13,750 nt of DNA. Origin: CAZLGO01 sp964559295. GTDB taxonomy: Archaea; Methanobacteriota; Methanobacteria; Methanobacteriales; Methanobacteriaceae. Positions 1-6,167 of the stretch are shown here, piece after piece. The notes under the pieces are model-generated. The model was given only the letters and a program-made list of their open reading frames with translations. It was not told the DNA's origin and did no database searches. Both the position numbers and the translations under genes were made by a program. Location: contig CAZLGO010000048.1 of assembly GCA_964559295.1 (NCBI GenBank), positions 1 through 13,750 on the forward strand, written 5' to 3'. Every line of letters starts with the position of its first letter. The stretch's first letter is position 1.

Positions 1-121
1 AGCTTGATCGTTTGAAAAAAAAGGAGTGGTATATGTAATACTTTGTAGTGCACTAAAGAAGAACTTTAAAAGCCAAGAAGCAAACTTTAACTTGATAATC
101 AATAGCATTGAGATACAATAG
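1..121 (+). pseudogene. 3' fragment of a PsbP-related lipoprotein paralogue (left-truncated, frame broken)
   Basis: From position 14 to the TAG at 119-121 the reading frame gives a C-terminus that aligns, residue for residue over about 35 positions, with the end of the intact lipoprotein gene at 213-743: YVILCSAL against YVILCGAL, EANFNLIINS against KANFDIIINS, both ending in Gln-stop. Upstream in this frame there is a TGA at 5-7. The break sits beside a run of eight A's (15-22). One more A would join this frame to an upstream frame reading LDRLKKK, so a single-base indel is as likely as a nonsense mutation. The rest of the gene lies outside the window. It is a tandem duplicate of its neighbour, and a T7 run (126-132) follows the stop. 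Whether it is truly decayed or only a sequencing indel cannot be decided here. Confidence 0.7.
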
Positions 122-144
122 ATCCTTTTTTTATCAGGTTAAAA

Positions 145-159
145 TAGAAAAATATATAT
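145..159 (+). promoter_or_regulatory. BRE/TATA promoter of the lipoprotein gene
   Basis: TAGAAAA (145-151) followed by ATATATAT (152-159) fits an archaeal BRE plus TATA box. Transcription would begin near 183, leaving a leader of about 30 nt that carries the AAGGAG ribosome-binding site. No experimental start is known. Confidence 0.5.
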
Positions 160-212
160 CATCTTCTTTTTCTAAATGATTACAAAACCAAATCAAAAAG
201 GAGTTGATATAT

Positions 213-743
213 TTGAAAAAATACCTATTTGCAATAGCTCTTTTGTCTTTTGTGATCCTTGCTTCAGGATGCACAACAGAAGAGGGAAATAAAACTACAA
301 CCACAACACCAACAAAAACATATGCACAAGGTGGAATTTCCTTTGATTACCCTGAAAATTGGGAAATTGCAAATGCTACAACCGCAAATGCTATTGTAGC
401 TGTTGCAGATCCACAAAATCAACAAACTCTCGTTGTAATCCAAAAATCAGCACTTCCATCTGGTCAAACATTAAAAGAGACTTTTGATGCAACGTATTCT
501 CAATATGAATCTCAGATACCAAGTTACCAGAAGATATCAGATGGAACTCTTACAGTGGATGGAGTAACTGCTTATGAGAGAATCCATAAGGTGAATGTAG
601 ACAGTACACAAAAACAGGAAAGGGCTGTGTGGCTTGAGAAAAATGGCACAATATATGTCATACTTTGTGGTGCACTACCAGAGGACTTTGATAAGGAAAA
701 AGCGAACTTTGATATTATAATCAACAGTTTCAAGGTGCAATAG
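213..743 (+). CDS. PsbP-related secreted lipoprotein
   Basis: A 176-residue protein that I expect to be exported and lipid-anchored. The N-terminus has two lysines, a hydrophobic stretch and a lipobox ending LASGC (Cys about residue 20), then a Thr-rich linker and a single globular domain beginning GGISFDYPENWEI. That opening and the length fit the PsbP-like / DUF1795 lipoprotein group that is frequent in methanogens; its biochemical role is unknown. I chose the TTG at 213 because GGAG at 200-203 stands 9 nt before it; the TTG at 204 touches the ribosome-binding site. The preceding fragment at 1-121 is a paralogue, so this is the surviving or second member of a tandem pair. A hairpin terminator overlaps the stop codon. 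Family assignment is from sequence pattern only. Confidence 0.82.
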   Translation: MKKYLFAIALLSFVILASGCTTEEGNKTTTTTPTKTYAQGGISFDYPENWEIANATTANAIVAVADPQNQQTLVVIQKSALPSGQTLKETFDATYSQYESQIPSYQKISDGTLTVDGVTAYERIHKVNVDSTQKQERAVWLEKNGTIYVILCGALPEDFDKEKANFDIIINSFKVQ

Positions 744-761
744 GCACCTTTTTCTTTTTTT
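732..761 (+). terminator. Hairpin plus T-tract overlapping the stop codon
   Basis: AAGGTGC (732-738) and GCACCTT (744-750) form a perfect 7-bp stem around a 5-nt loop that contains the TAG stop, followed by a T-rich run to 761. It looks like an intrinsic terminator for the lipoprotein gene and would also separate it from the convergent phospholipase gene. Confidence 0.7.
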
Positions 762-936
762 ATTAATCAAAACGAAAAAATATGCTTATTCTTGAATGTT
801 TTCGGAAATGTATTCATTTACTTTTTAGATTTTCTTGCAAAACACTTTAAAACATCTTTTAGGATTTTACCACAGCCAACATATTTTGATTCGCAAAAAG
901 ACCGTATATGTATTTTTTAAAACACATAATTCGATC

Positions 937-1617
937 TTATACGTTCTGGGACACATAGTATCCACTATACGCGTTCTGCGATGTATATCCACCAAGGGTG
1001 TTCTGTGAAACGTAGTATCCACTGGATCTTGTAATCCAATACTTTATTGCTGTATAAGAAGCTGCTGCACCCCTATCTAAATCGTTTTGTACATATTTCT
1101 GATTTTGGTATCTAACCCAATTATTCCAACTTATTATTCCTTGTTTGTATCCGTTGTACATTATTGTTTTCAAATCTCCGTTCATATACCAAACCTTTGG
1201 TGTAAGGGAGTTGGCCTGGTTTTCATATTTGGTGTGTAAAGAACTTGATTCACCGCTTACGCAATGCGGTGCTGAAAATGTATCTGAAATGTAGTGAGAA
1301 GCTACTCCAAAACAGTAACTTGCATAGTTGTAGTCTCCTCTTCTGTAACTATCTTTCCCTCTATTAAGCCAGTATATGGCTTTATCATAGCTCTTAGGAT
1401 AACTGTGATACCCAAAGTCTTTAAATTTTTCATCTGGATCATTTGATCCGTCTCTCATGGATGCAAAATTTAATTTCTGTTTTATATCTTTAGGCATGTT
1501 ATTGTAAGATACATCCACAATATTTGAATGGGTTTTCCAGGTCCATGCCTCTGCTGACGGTGCAATAGAAAGAGAAAACACAATAAAGACCATTAGGGCT
1601 CTTATGAATTGCTTCAA
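937..1617 (-). CDS. Secreted zinc-dependent phospholipase C
   Basis: A 226-residue exported enzyme of the zinc-dependent phospholipase C (alpha-toxin/PLC) family, expected to hydrolyse phosphodiester head groups of phospholipids at the cell surface. After a signal peptide ending SAEA, the mature chain starts with Trp, whose backbone is a zinc ligand in the family. The other ligands are all visible: WKTH (His30), SND (Asp60), GYHSY (His71), ASHYISD (His108, Asp112), SAPH (His118), and LHTKYE (His128, Glu132). It is shorter than bacterial enzymes and ends in a Tyr/Gly/Gln-rich tail with repeated YVSQN or YTSQN units encoded by 27-30 nt DNA repeats (943-1024). TTG at 1617 is preferred over the GTG at 1626 because GAGGGTG (1624-1630) lies 6 nt upstream of the TTG but overlaps the GTG. 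The natural substrate in an ether-lipid archaeon is unknown. Confidence 0.85.
   Translation of the reverse strand: MKQFIRALMVFIVFSLSIAPSAEAWTWKTHSNIVDVSYNNMPKDIKQKLNFASMRDGSNDPDEKFKDFGYHSYPKSYDKAIYWLNRGKDSYRRGDYNYASYCFGVASHYISDTFSAPHCVSGESSSLHTKYENQANSLTPKVWYMNGDLKTIMYNGYKQGIISWNNWVRYQNQKYVQNDLDRGAAASYTAIKYWITRSSGYYVSQNTLGGYTSQNAYSGYYVSQNV
943..1024 (-). repeat. Tandem 27-30 nt repeats in the phospholipase C tail
   Basis: The motif GTTCTG recurs at 943, 973 and 1000, each followed by similar sequence ending near TATCCAC. This gives three imperfect units of 30, 27 and 27 nt, in frame, encoding GYYVSQN / GGYTSQN / GYYVSQN at the C-terminus. The copies probably arose by slippage or unequal exchange. 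Confidence 0.65.
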
Positions 1618-1728
1618 TTTACACACCCTCTGTCTTTTACCATCGTATCGCCATTAAATTCCAGGCATCTATGGACGGTGTTTTTTTCTATCTCTTCTGA
1701 TTATTATTTTTTGTCATTTGAATTAAGA

Positions 1729-1744
1729 CGAAAAATTTATAAAT
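1729..1744 (+). promoter_or_regulatory. Strong BRE/TATA promoter with no established gene
   Basis: CGAAAAA (1729-1735) joined to TTTATAAAT (1736-1744) closely matches the archaeal BRE-TATA pattern in the rightward direction; start predicted near 1765. The TATA core is self-complementary, so leftward use for the phospholipase gene (leader of roughly 100 nt) is possible, but the BRE-like purines lie only on the left side. Confidence 0.5.
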
Positions 1745-1766
1745 GGAATCTTAAAGCAAAAATTTC

Positions 1767-1913
1767 ATGACGATCAAAAAGATGGTTAATCTTCTATTTT
1801 TTAATATTGAAGACCATAACTCTATAAAAATGAACAAAGTACAAAAAGGAACTTTTAGGCAAAATTTGATGTTGATATGTCCATTTGTTTTTAAAATTAT
1901 CTTTATCTCATAG
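1767..1913 (+). CDS. Possible 48-residue leaderless small protein
   Basis: An ATG at 1767 opens 48 codons without a stop (begins MTIKKMVNLL; ends in a hydrophobic Phe/Ile-rich segment; TAG at 1911-1913). The predicted transcription start of the strong promoter at 1729-1744 falls within a few bases of this ATG, as expected for a leaderless archaeal mRNA, and there is no ribosome-binding site. I recognise no family. In such AT-rich DNA an open stretch of this length can occur by chance, so this is only a candidate; the promoter could equally serve a non-coding RNA. Confidence 0.25.
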   Translation: MTIKKMVNLLFFNIEDHNSIKMNKVQKGTFRQNLMLICPFVFKIIFIS

Positions 1914-2092
1914 AAATGAAGCAAAGATACGATTTATTGTAAAAACGTGAAAGAAACACAATTTTCAACATGCCATTAAAATAGCTATAACTGCCTTGAT
2001 TATTTAATCATCTTAACATCAACCAATAACATGCTTGGAATATCTTAAATTACCCTCACCATTGTTTTCCTATGATGTTTAGAAGAAGAGCC

Positions 2093-2127
2093 GATCGGAG
2101 GTTTAAAAGACAACGGTTTGTCCGATC
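2093..2127. repeat. Inverted repeat, 7-bp arms
   Basis: GATCGGA (2093-2099) and TCCGATC (2121-2127) are perfect inverted copies around a 21-nt interval, followed by a T-rich stretch (2131-2145). The left arm lies in the self-complementary octamer CCGATCGG. It may be a terminator or small structured RNA for whatever is transcribed from 1729, or an operator for the VOC gene. Confidence 0.4.
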
Positions 2128-2238
2128 TATCGTTTTTAATTTTTAGCTGTTAAATTGGGACAGGCATCAAAAATTATTTAGAAAAACTTATTATTTTAAA
2201 AAGAAATATTAGTTTCTTAAATATAAGGCAGGTGAAGT

Positions 2239-2595
2239 ATGAAAGTTAAATACACCACTATTTTAGTTGCTGATATGGAAGAATCAATCAGATTTTACAC
2301 AGATGTTATGGGACTTGAAAAACATAGACAATTCAAACCCAACCCTGAATTGACAATCACATTCATGAAAGGCGAAGGAGAAGGTATAATAGAGCTCATA
2401 GAAAACAAAGAAAACCCCCAAGAAATAGGTCTGACAGCAGTGGGAATTGAAGTTGAAGACATTAACACAACAGTGAAGGAACTCAAATCTAAAGGAGCTA
2501 AAATCACCCTTGAACCTACACCAATATTGGTTGGAACCCTAGCCTTCGTAGAAGATCCAAATGGAGTCCGGATAGCGCTAATTCAACATCACTAA
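2239..2595 (+). CDS. VOC-superfamily (glyoxalase-fold) protein lacking most metal ligands
   Basis: A 118-residue protein with the two beta-alpha-beta-beta-beta units of the vicinal oxygen chelate fold. The first unit has the typical opening TTILVADMEESIRFY and GLEKH; the second has GIEVEDINTTVKELKSKGA and FVEDPNGVRIALIQ. AGGTGA stands just before the ATG. In glyoxalase I-type enzymes four residues bind the metal. Here the corresponding positions appear to be Tyr5, Glu52, Ala67 and Ala113, so only one is kept. That argues against glyoxalase I activity and for a ligand-binding or otherwise altered member such as the bleomycin-resistance-like group. It stands alone, with large gaps on both sides. 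The fold is clear; the function is unknown. Confidence 0.85.
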   Translation: MKVKYTTILVADMEESIRFYTDVMGLEKHRQFKPNPELTITFMKGEGEGIIELIENKENPQEIGLTAVGIEVEDINTTVKELKSKGAKITLEPTPILVGTLAFVEDPNGVRIALIQHH

Positions 2596-3142
2596 TCCCT
2601 ATTTTTTAAAACTAATGGTATTTTGGATTAATATTTGATTAGAAGTCTTTGAATCTCTTTCAGGCAAAAGGTAGGTTTTTTCTGGATGGTGTTTAGAATG
2701 GTTTATTTTAAAAAAAGAAGCTATTAATAGCTTATGGAAAAGAATTTAAATATGCAATATCCAACTTTGCCAGAAAAGCCTATTTTGTGGTTATTCAGCC
2801 CATGGAGGAACTTAATCGATTTTTATATTTTGATGTTTTGGACATTGAAAGGTTCCATTTATATCAAGACGAATCAAAACCTGTTTTTATCCTTTTAATC
2901 GTTATTGCTTAATATAGAGCTGTTAATTTTCTTTTCAACGTCTTCTTCAGATATGATATTTAATTAAACAGCACACAGGGAAAGGATAAGGGCTGAATCT
3001 GATAGATGGGCATCCCAGCTCTTTCATATAAAATTTTAAAAGCGGAAGTTCAACCGGTTGTTGCGGATAGAACTGGTTTTGAAAGCTTTTTGGATGAATT
3101 TAATAGGCAAATATTATTTTTTAATTTCTTTTTTTCCATAAC

Positions 3143-3158
3143 ACAGAGATATATTTAA
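3143..3158 (+). promoter_or_regulatory. Possible distal promoter of alba
   Basis: ACAGAGA followed by TATATTTAA (3150-3158) resembles a BRE/TATA pair. It would give a leader near 95 nt for alba, so it is secondary to the closer box at 3225. Confidence 0.3.
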
Positions 3159-3224
3159 GTAGCGATACAACTATACTTATTAAAGGACTATCTTTGATCA
3201 GGCAAAATATCAACATCGCTGCCA

Positions 3225-3230
3225 TATAAA
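3225..3230 (+). promoter_or_regulatory. Proximal TATA box of alba
   Basis: TATAAA at 3225-3230 predicts a start near 3252 and a leader of about 24 nt containing GAGGGGG (3262-3268), a strong ribosome-binding site 7 nt before the alba ATG. Confidence 0.45.
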
Positions 3231-3275
3231 TCTAATTTTCATTTTAGATGCATTTAATTTCGAGGGGGTACACTA

Positions 3276-3554
3276 ATGGAAGAAAATATTGTGTATATAG
3301 GCAGAAAGCCACCAACTAGCTATGTTCTTGCTGTGATGAGGCAATTTAGGGAAGGTGCAGATGAAGTGAAGATCAAAGCTAGGGGAAAAGCTATAAATAG
3401 GGCAGTTGATGTTGTTGAAATAACAAAAAGTAGGTTTCTGTCTGATATTGAGATAGAAGATATTCAAATAGGTACAGAGGAAGTCCAAAGGGACGATGAA
3501 TCAATAAAACTATCTACAATTGAAATAACACTTAAAGTTACCAAAGAACAATAA
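3276..3554 (+). CDS. albA: Chromatin/RNA-binding protein Alba
   Basis: A 92-residue Alba (Sac10b family) protein, a small dimeric protein that coats DNA and also binds RNA. Diagnostic stretches are VYIGRKP (residues 6-12), the helix SYVLAVMRQF, IKARGKAINRAVDVVEI and the final strand STIEITLKV. Length is normal. Arg10-Lys11 take the place of the Lys16-Lys17 pair whose first lysine is acetylated in Sulfolobus Alba, so the acetylatable position is Arg here. The start is well supported by GAGGGGG upstream. The next gene begins 13 nt after the stop, preceded by a near-perfect ribosome-binding site that overlaps the end of alba, so the two are likely co-transcribed. Confidence 0.95.
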   Translation: MEENIVYIGRKPPTSYVLAVMRQFREGADEVKIKARGKAINRAVDVVEITKSRFLSDIEIEDIQIGTEEVQRDDESIKLSTIEITLKVTKEQ

Positions 3555-3567
3555 AGGAGGTGTTGGG

Positions 3568-4059
3568 TTGGTATTACCAATATGCGATGTCTGTTTAAAA
3601 AGCGGGATATTATGTCAGGGTTGTGAACATAAATTAAAAAGCGGTGAGATTACCCAATTGGACGTGGACATTGCAAAATTACTTTTTAAAGTTGGAAATG
3701 GAAAAATAGGTTTTAAAAAGACCGTTGAAATTGGAGACGTCGTTATAATATTAACAGACCATGATCAGGTTGGAAAACTCATAGGCAAAAGCGGAAAAAT
3801 TGTAAAAGCAATATCAAAAAAGATTGGAAAGAAAGTAAGGGTCGTAGGTGAAGATTCGGATCTTCGCTCAGTTGCAACTGACATATTGGCTCCTGCAAGG
3901 ATTTCTGGGATAAACATAGTCTATGGAACAGACGGCGGCGAAAAATATAAGATTAGAGTTATGCGAGAGGATTCAAGAAAACTTCCAGCAAGGTTAGATG
4001 TTCTAAACAAGGTTATTGAAAAACTTACCGATAGGGACACGATCATAGTTCTTGATTGA
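3568..4059 (+). CDS. NusA-like KH-domain RNA-binding protein with N-terminal zinc motif
   Basis: A 163-residue protein with two Cys pairs at the very N-terminus (Cys6-x2-Cys9 and Cys16-x2-Cys19), which should bind one zinc, followed by a KH domain whose GXXG loop is GKSG at residues 73-76 (LIGKSGKIVKAI). A second KH-like or RNA-binding segment follows (ARISGINIVYG, then VMREDSRKLPARLDVL). Methanogen genomes carry such proteins annotated as archaeal NusA-like; a role in RNA binding during transcription or ribosome assembly is inferred. The TTG start follows AAAGGAGGTG (3553-3562) by 5 nt, one of the strongest ribosome-binding sites in the window. Its stop lies just before the coaBC start, so alba, this gene and coaBC form a compact transcription unit. 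Confidence 0.85.
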   Translation: MVLPICDVCLKSGILCQGCEHKLKSGEITQLDVDIAKLLFKVGNGKIGFKKTVEIGDVVIILTDHDQVGKLIGKSGKIVKAISKKIGKKVRVVGEDSDLRSVATDILAPARISGINIVYGTDGGEKYKIRVMREDSRKLPARLDVLNKVIEKLTDRDTIIVLD

Positions 4060-4072
4060 TAGGTACGATCAT

Positions 4073-5227
4073 ATGGAAATTGCACTCTGTGTGACGGGAA
4101 GTATAGCTGCAATAAAAGCTGCTGAACTTGCAAGAGAACTTTCAAAATACAGCTTTAATGTAAAATGCTTCATGAGCGACGAGGCATGTAGAATAATTCA
4201 TCCAAACACCATGGAGTTTGCAACTGGCGGTGAAGTTTTAGTAGAGCTTACAGGTGAGCTTGAACATGTAAAATTTGCAAAATCCGACCTTATCTTAGTT
4301 GCTCCTGCTACAGCAAATGTAATAAGCAAGTTTGCATACAAAATTGCAGACAATCCCATTAATACGCTTTTGATTACAGCTTTTGGGTATCAGACCCCTA
4401 TTATTATGGTTCCATCCATGAATTATTCCATGTACAAAACTATTTCTGAAAATATTAATAAATTAAAAGAAGAAGGAATTGTTTTTGTTAAGCCAAAAAT
4501 TGAAGAAGGAAAGGCTAAGTTTCCTGATATTAACGATATTGTTCTTTATGTACTAAGGGAAACATCGAAAGGTGAACTGTTTGGTAAAAAAGTGCTTGTA
4601 AGCGCAGGTGCGACATTTGAGAGGATAGATCCCATCAGAGGAATTACAAACAAAAGTTCTGGTAAGATGGGAGTTGAAATTGCAAAAGAAGCCTTTACAA
4701 GAGGCGCTGATGTAATGTTAATCCATGGCAATATTACTGCAGATGTGCCAAGGGCTTTAAAAACAGTGAAAGTGGAATCCACAAGTGATATGTATGATGA
4801 AGTAAAAAAATTAGTAGTAGATCAGGATATATTTATTTCTGTAGCTGCAGTTTCTGATTTTTCAGTTCAAAAACCTTTCACTGAACAATTAAGTAAAATA
4901 TCTTCAGGTGAAGATGTAACCTTGAAACTTGTGCGAACCCCAAAAATAATAAACTATGTTAAAAAAATAAATCCCAAAATATTCCTGGTTGGTTTTAAAG
5001 CAGAGTACGATGTTTCTGATGAAGAACTCATCGAATCTGCATCCCAAAAAATGAAAGAATCTGGCGCTGATCTTATGGTTGCAAACGATGTTGCAAGAGA
5101 AGGTGCAGGTTTTGGATCCGATAAAAATGAAGTTATTTTAATTGATGATGAAGTCATTAAGATCCCTTTAAGCCCTAAAAGGGAGATTGCAAAGAGGATA
5201 TTTGACAGAATTGTTGAGAAGATTTGA
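4073..5227 (+). CDS. coaBC: Bifunctional phosphopantothenoylcysteine decarboxylase / phosphopantothenate-cysteine ligase
   Basis: A 384-residue CoaBC (Dfp) protein that joins cysteine to 4'-phosphopantothenate and decarboxylates the product to phosphopantetheine, in coenzyme A synthesis. The N-terminal flavoprotein half (about 1-165) shows VTGSIAAIKA, the catalytic-type His65 in EHVKFA, VAPATANVISK, and PSMN with Asn117. The ligase half begins near 171 with VLVSAGATFERIDPIRGITN and SSGKMG. The segment where bacterial enzymes have their active-site Cys reads EEGKAKFPD, with no Cys, which I believe is usual in archaeal versions. ATG at 4073 is chosen: AGGT lies 8 nt upstream and homologues begin at this Met-plus-strand; the TTG at 4052 would overlap the preceding stop. 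A T-rich run after the stop probably ends transcription. Confidence 0.93.
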   Translation: MEIALCVTGSIAAIKAAELARELSKYSFNVKCFMSDEACRIIHPNTMEFATGGEVLVELTGELEHVKFAKSDLILVAPATANVISKFAYKIADNPINTLLITAFGYQTPIIMVPSMNYSMYKTISENINKLKEEGIVFVKPKIEEGKAKFPDINDIVLYVLRETSKGELFGKKVLVSAGATFERIDPIRGITNKSSGKMGVEIAKEAFTRGADVMLIHGNITADVPRALKTVKVESTSDMYDEVKKLVVDQDIFISVAAVSDFSVQKPFTEQLSKISSGEDVTLKLVRTPKIINYVKKINPKIFLVGFKAEYDVSDEELIESASQKMKESGADLMVANDVAREGAGFGSDKNEVILIDDEVIKIPLSPKREIAKRIFDRIVEKI

Positions 5228-5258
5228 TTTTTTTTCTTCTTTTGTAATACTTTTTATT

Positions 5259-5274
5259 AAAAAAGTATTTATAG
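5259..5274 (+). promoter_or_regulatory. BRE/TATA promoter of the HTH-RAM operon
   Basis: AAAAAAG (5259-5265) followed by TATTTATAG (5266-5274) predicts a start near 5296 and a 20-odd nt leader containing GGAGGT (5306-5311). It follows directly on the T-rich end of the coaBC unit. Confidence 0.5.
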
Positions 5275-5317
5275 AAGCTTGATCATATTATTATCACCAA
5301 AGGTAGGAGGTCGAAAT

Positions 5318-5713
5318 ATGGAAACTGATCTGAAGTATTTGGTTTTAGGGTATCGAAAATATACAGGAAAGACCCAAAGAGAGCTTGCCAGGGAGCTTGA
5401 AGTACCAATCGATATTTTAAGTGCATTGGAGATGGGAACTTACAAACATCCCACAAAAAGATTGATGAATAAAATAGAAGAGCTAACAGGGGAGTTTGAA
5501 TTTAAGAAAAGAGATTTCGTAAATATTGGAAGAGGATACAGAATAAGGGAAGAGTTAGGACCTGATTTCAAGTACTTCATTCAAGGGCTTGAAAAATTAA
5601 AGTATATAAGCTCGGATGAACTCAAAAAACTGCCGGAGGAAGAATTTTACAAAACCATAGGAAGCGTAGATCTGGATGAATTTGAAGTTGTTCTTGCAGC
5701 TCGAGCTACCTAA
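5318..5713 (+). CDS. Cro/CI-type helix-turn-helix protein
   Basis: A 131-residue protein with an N-terminal five-helix HTH of the XRE (Cro/CI) type at about residues 8-57: LGYRKYTGKTQRELARELEV is a typical first half with recognition-helix region IDILSALEMG. The remaining half (VNIGRGYRIREELGPDFKYF and an acidic C-terminal helical region) is not a domain I recognise. ATG at 5318 is preferred because GGAGGT stands 6 nt before it; an upstream GAT/ATT-rich extension lacks such a site. The next gene, a stand-alone RAM domain, starts 12 nt after its stop. Probably a DNA-binding regulator; its target and signal are unknown. Confidence 0.8.
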   Translation: METDLKYLVLGYRKYTGKTQRELARELEVPIDILSALEMGTYKHPTKRLMNKIEELTGEFEFKKRDFVNIGRGYRIREELGPDFKYFIQGLEKLKYISSDELKKLPEEEFYKTIGSVDLDEFEVVLAARAT

Positions 5714-5725
5714 GATGGTGATAAT

Positions 5726-5956
5726 ATGGTAACAGGCTGTATACTAATAAAACTAAAGGCTGGGAAAGATAGGGAAGCATTTGATAAAATAAAGGAACTA
5801 AACGCAAAAGAAATCTATGCTCTTTTTGGACAATATGATGTTTTGGTGATCGCTGAAGCAGAAAACATAAAAGAACTTACAAAGTTTGTAATAGAAAAAA
5901 TAAGAAGTGTAGAAGGCGTTGACAGCACAAGAACAATAATAGCTGCAGAGATTTAA
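5726..5956 (+). CDS. Stand-alone RAM (Lrp/AsnC ligand-binding) domain protein
   Basis: A 76-residue protein consisting only of the RAM domain found at the C-terminus of Lrp/AsnC regulators: TGCILIKLKAGK, then FGQYDVLVIAEA and IRSVEGVDSTRTIIA are the characteristic strand-turn segments. There is no DNA-binding domain. Such single-domain proteins assemble into dimers and higher rings and bind amino acids or other small effectors. GGTGAT lies before the ATG. It is co-transcribed with the HTH gene just upstream and is followed 2 nt after the stop by a palindromic terminator. It could supply effector sensing to a separate regulator, possibly the HTH protein, but that is inference from position only. 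Confidence 0.88.
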   Translation: MVTGCILIKLKAGKDREAFDKIKELNAKEIYALFGQYDVLVIAEAENIKELTKFVIEKIRSVEGVDSTRTIIAAEI

Positions 5957-5958
5957 TT

Positions 5959-5984
5959 CAACCTTTAATAAAGGTTGATCAAAA
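5959..5984. repeat. 26-bp palindromic repeat, copy 1
   Basis: Identical over 26 bases to 12999-13024. The palindrome (arms of 9 bp) is followed in both copies by ATCAAAA; sequences outside the 26 bases differ. Here it lies just after the RAM-domain gene. Confidence 0.85.
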
Positions 5985-6001
5985 TTTTATTTTTTGTTAT
6001 T
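5959..6001 (+). terminator. Palindromic terminator of the HTH-RAM operon
   Basis: CAACCTTTA (5959-5967) and TAAAGGTTG (5969-5977) are perfect inverted arms with one central base, followed by ATC, A's and a T-rich stretch to about 6001. Its first 26 bases are identical to 12999-13024 upstream of hjc. It probably ends transcription from the left. Confidence 0.6.
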
Positions 6002-6167
6002 ACTTTTTGAATATATTAATTCAAAAAAAATAAAAAAATAAAAATTGTTCTCACGAAGCCTTAGAATCAAAAACCTGATTTTGAACCTACAAAGAAAGCT
6101 AAAAATTCGTTTTAACTTATAGATTCATTCTAATTTTATTATTTAACCATTATTTTAGTTAAAAGTA

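Larger units (their letters stand above)
1627..2238. other. 612-base region without an established gene
   Basis: It holds the upstream region of the phospholipase gene, one strong rightward-looking promoter (1729-1744), a possible 48-codon leaderless ORF (1767-1913), a short palindrome TGATTA-TT-TAATCA near 1997-2010, and an inverted repeat at 2093-2127. A TATA-like TTATTATTTTAAAA near 2188-2201 would suit the VOC gene at 2239. I see no long ORF, tRNA or rRNA. Confidence 0.5.
2596..3275. other. 680-base region with only fragmentary short ORFs
   Basis: No ORF over about 50 codons and no recognisable RNA gene. Short open stretches occur: 2752-2898 (48 codons, begins MQYPTLPEKP), overlapping 2802-2912 in another frame (36 codons), and 3006-3158 (50 codons, includes VVADRTGFESF). 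Their protein-like composition suggests a decayed gene, but none has a convincing ribosome-binding site and I recognise none. An RNA-level stem pairs AACCGGTT (3052-3059) with AACTGGTT (3071-3078). The right end holds the alba promoters. Confidence 0.4.

Noticed and set aside
5..7. TGA as a selenocysteine codon in the lipoprotein paralogue
   Set aside because: The aligned residue in the neighbour is not Cys, no selenocysteine element is visible, and a nearby A8 indel explains the break more simply.
2066..2127. Box C/D guide RNA starting at ATGATGT
   Set aside because: Box C is imperfect and no CTGA box D stands at a suitable distance.
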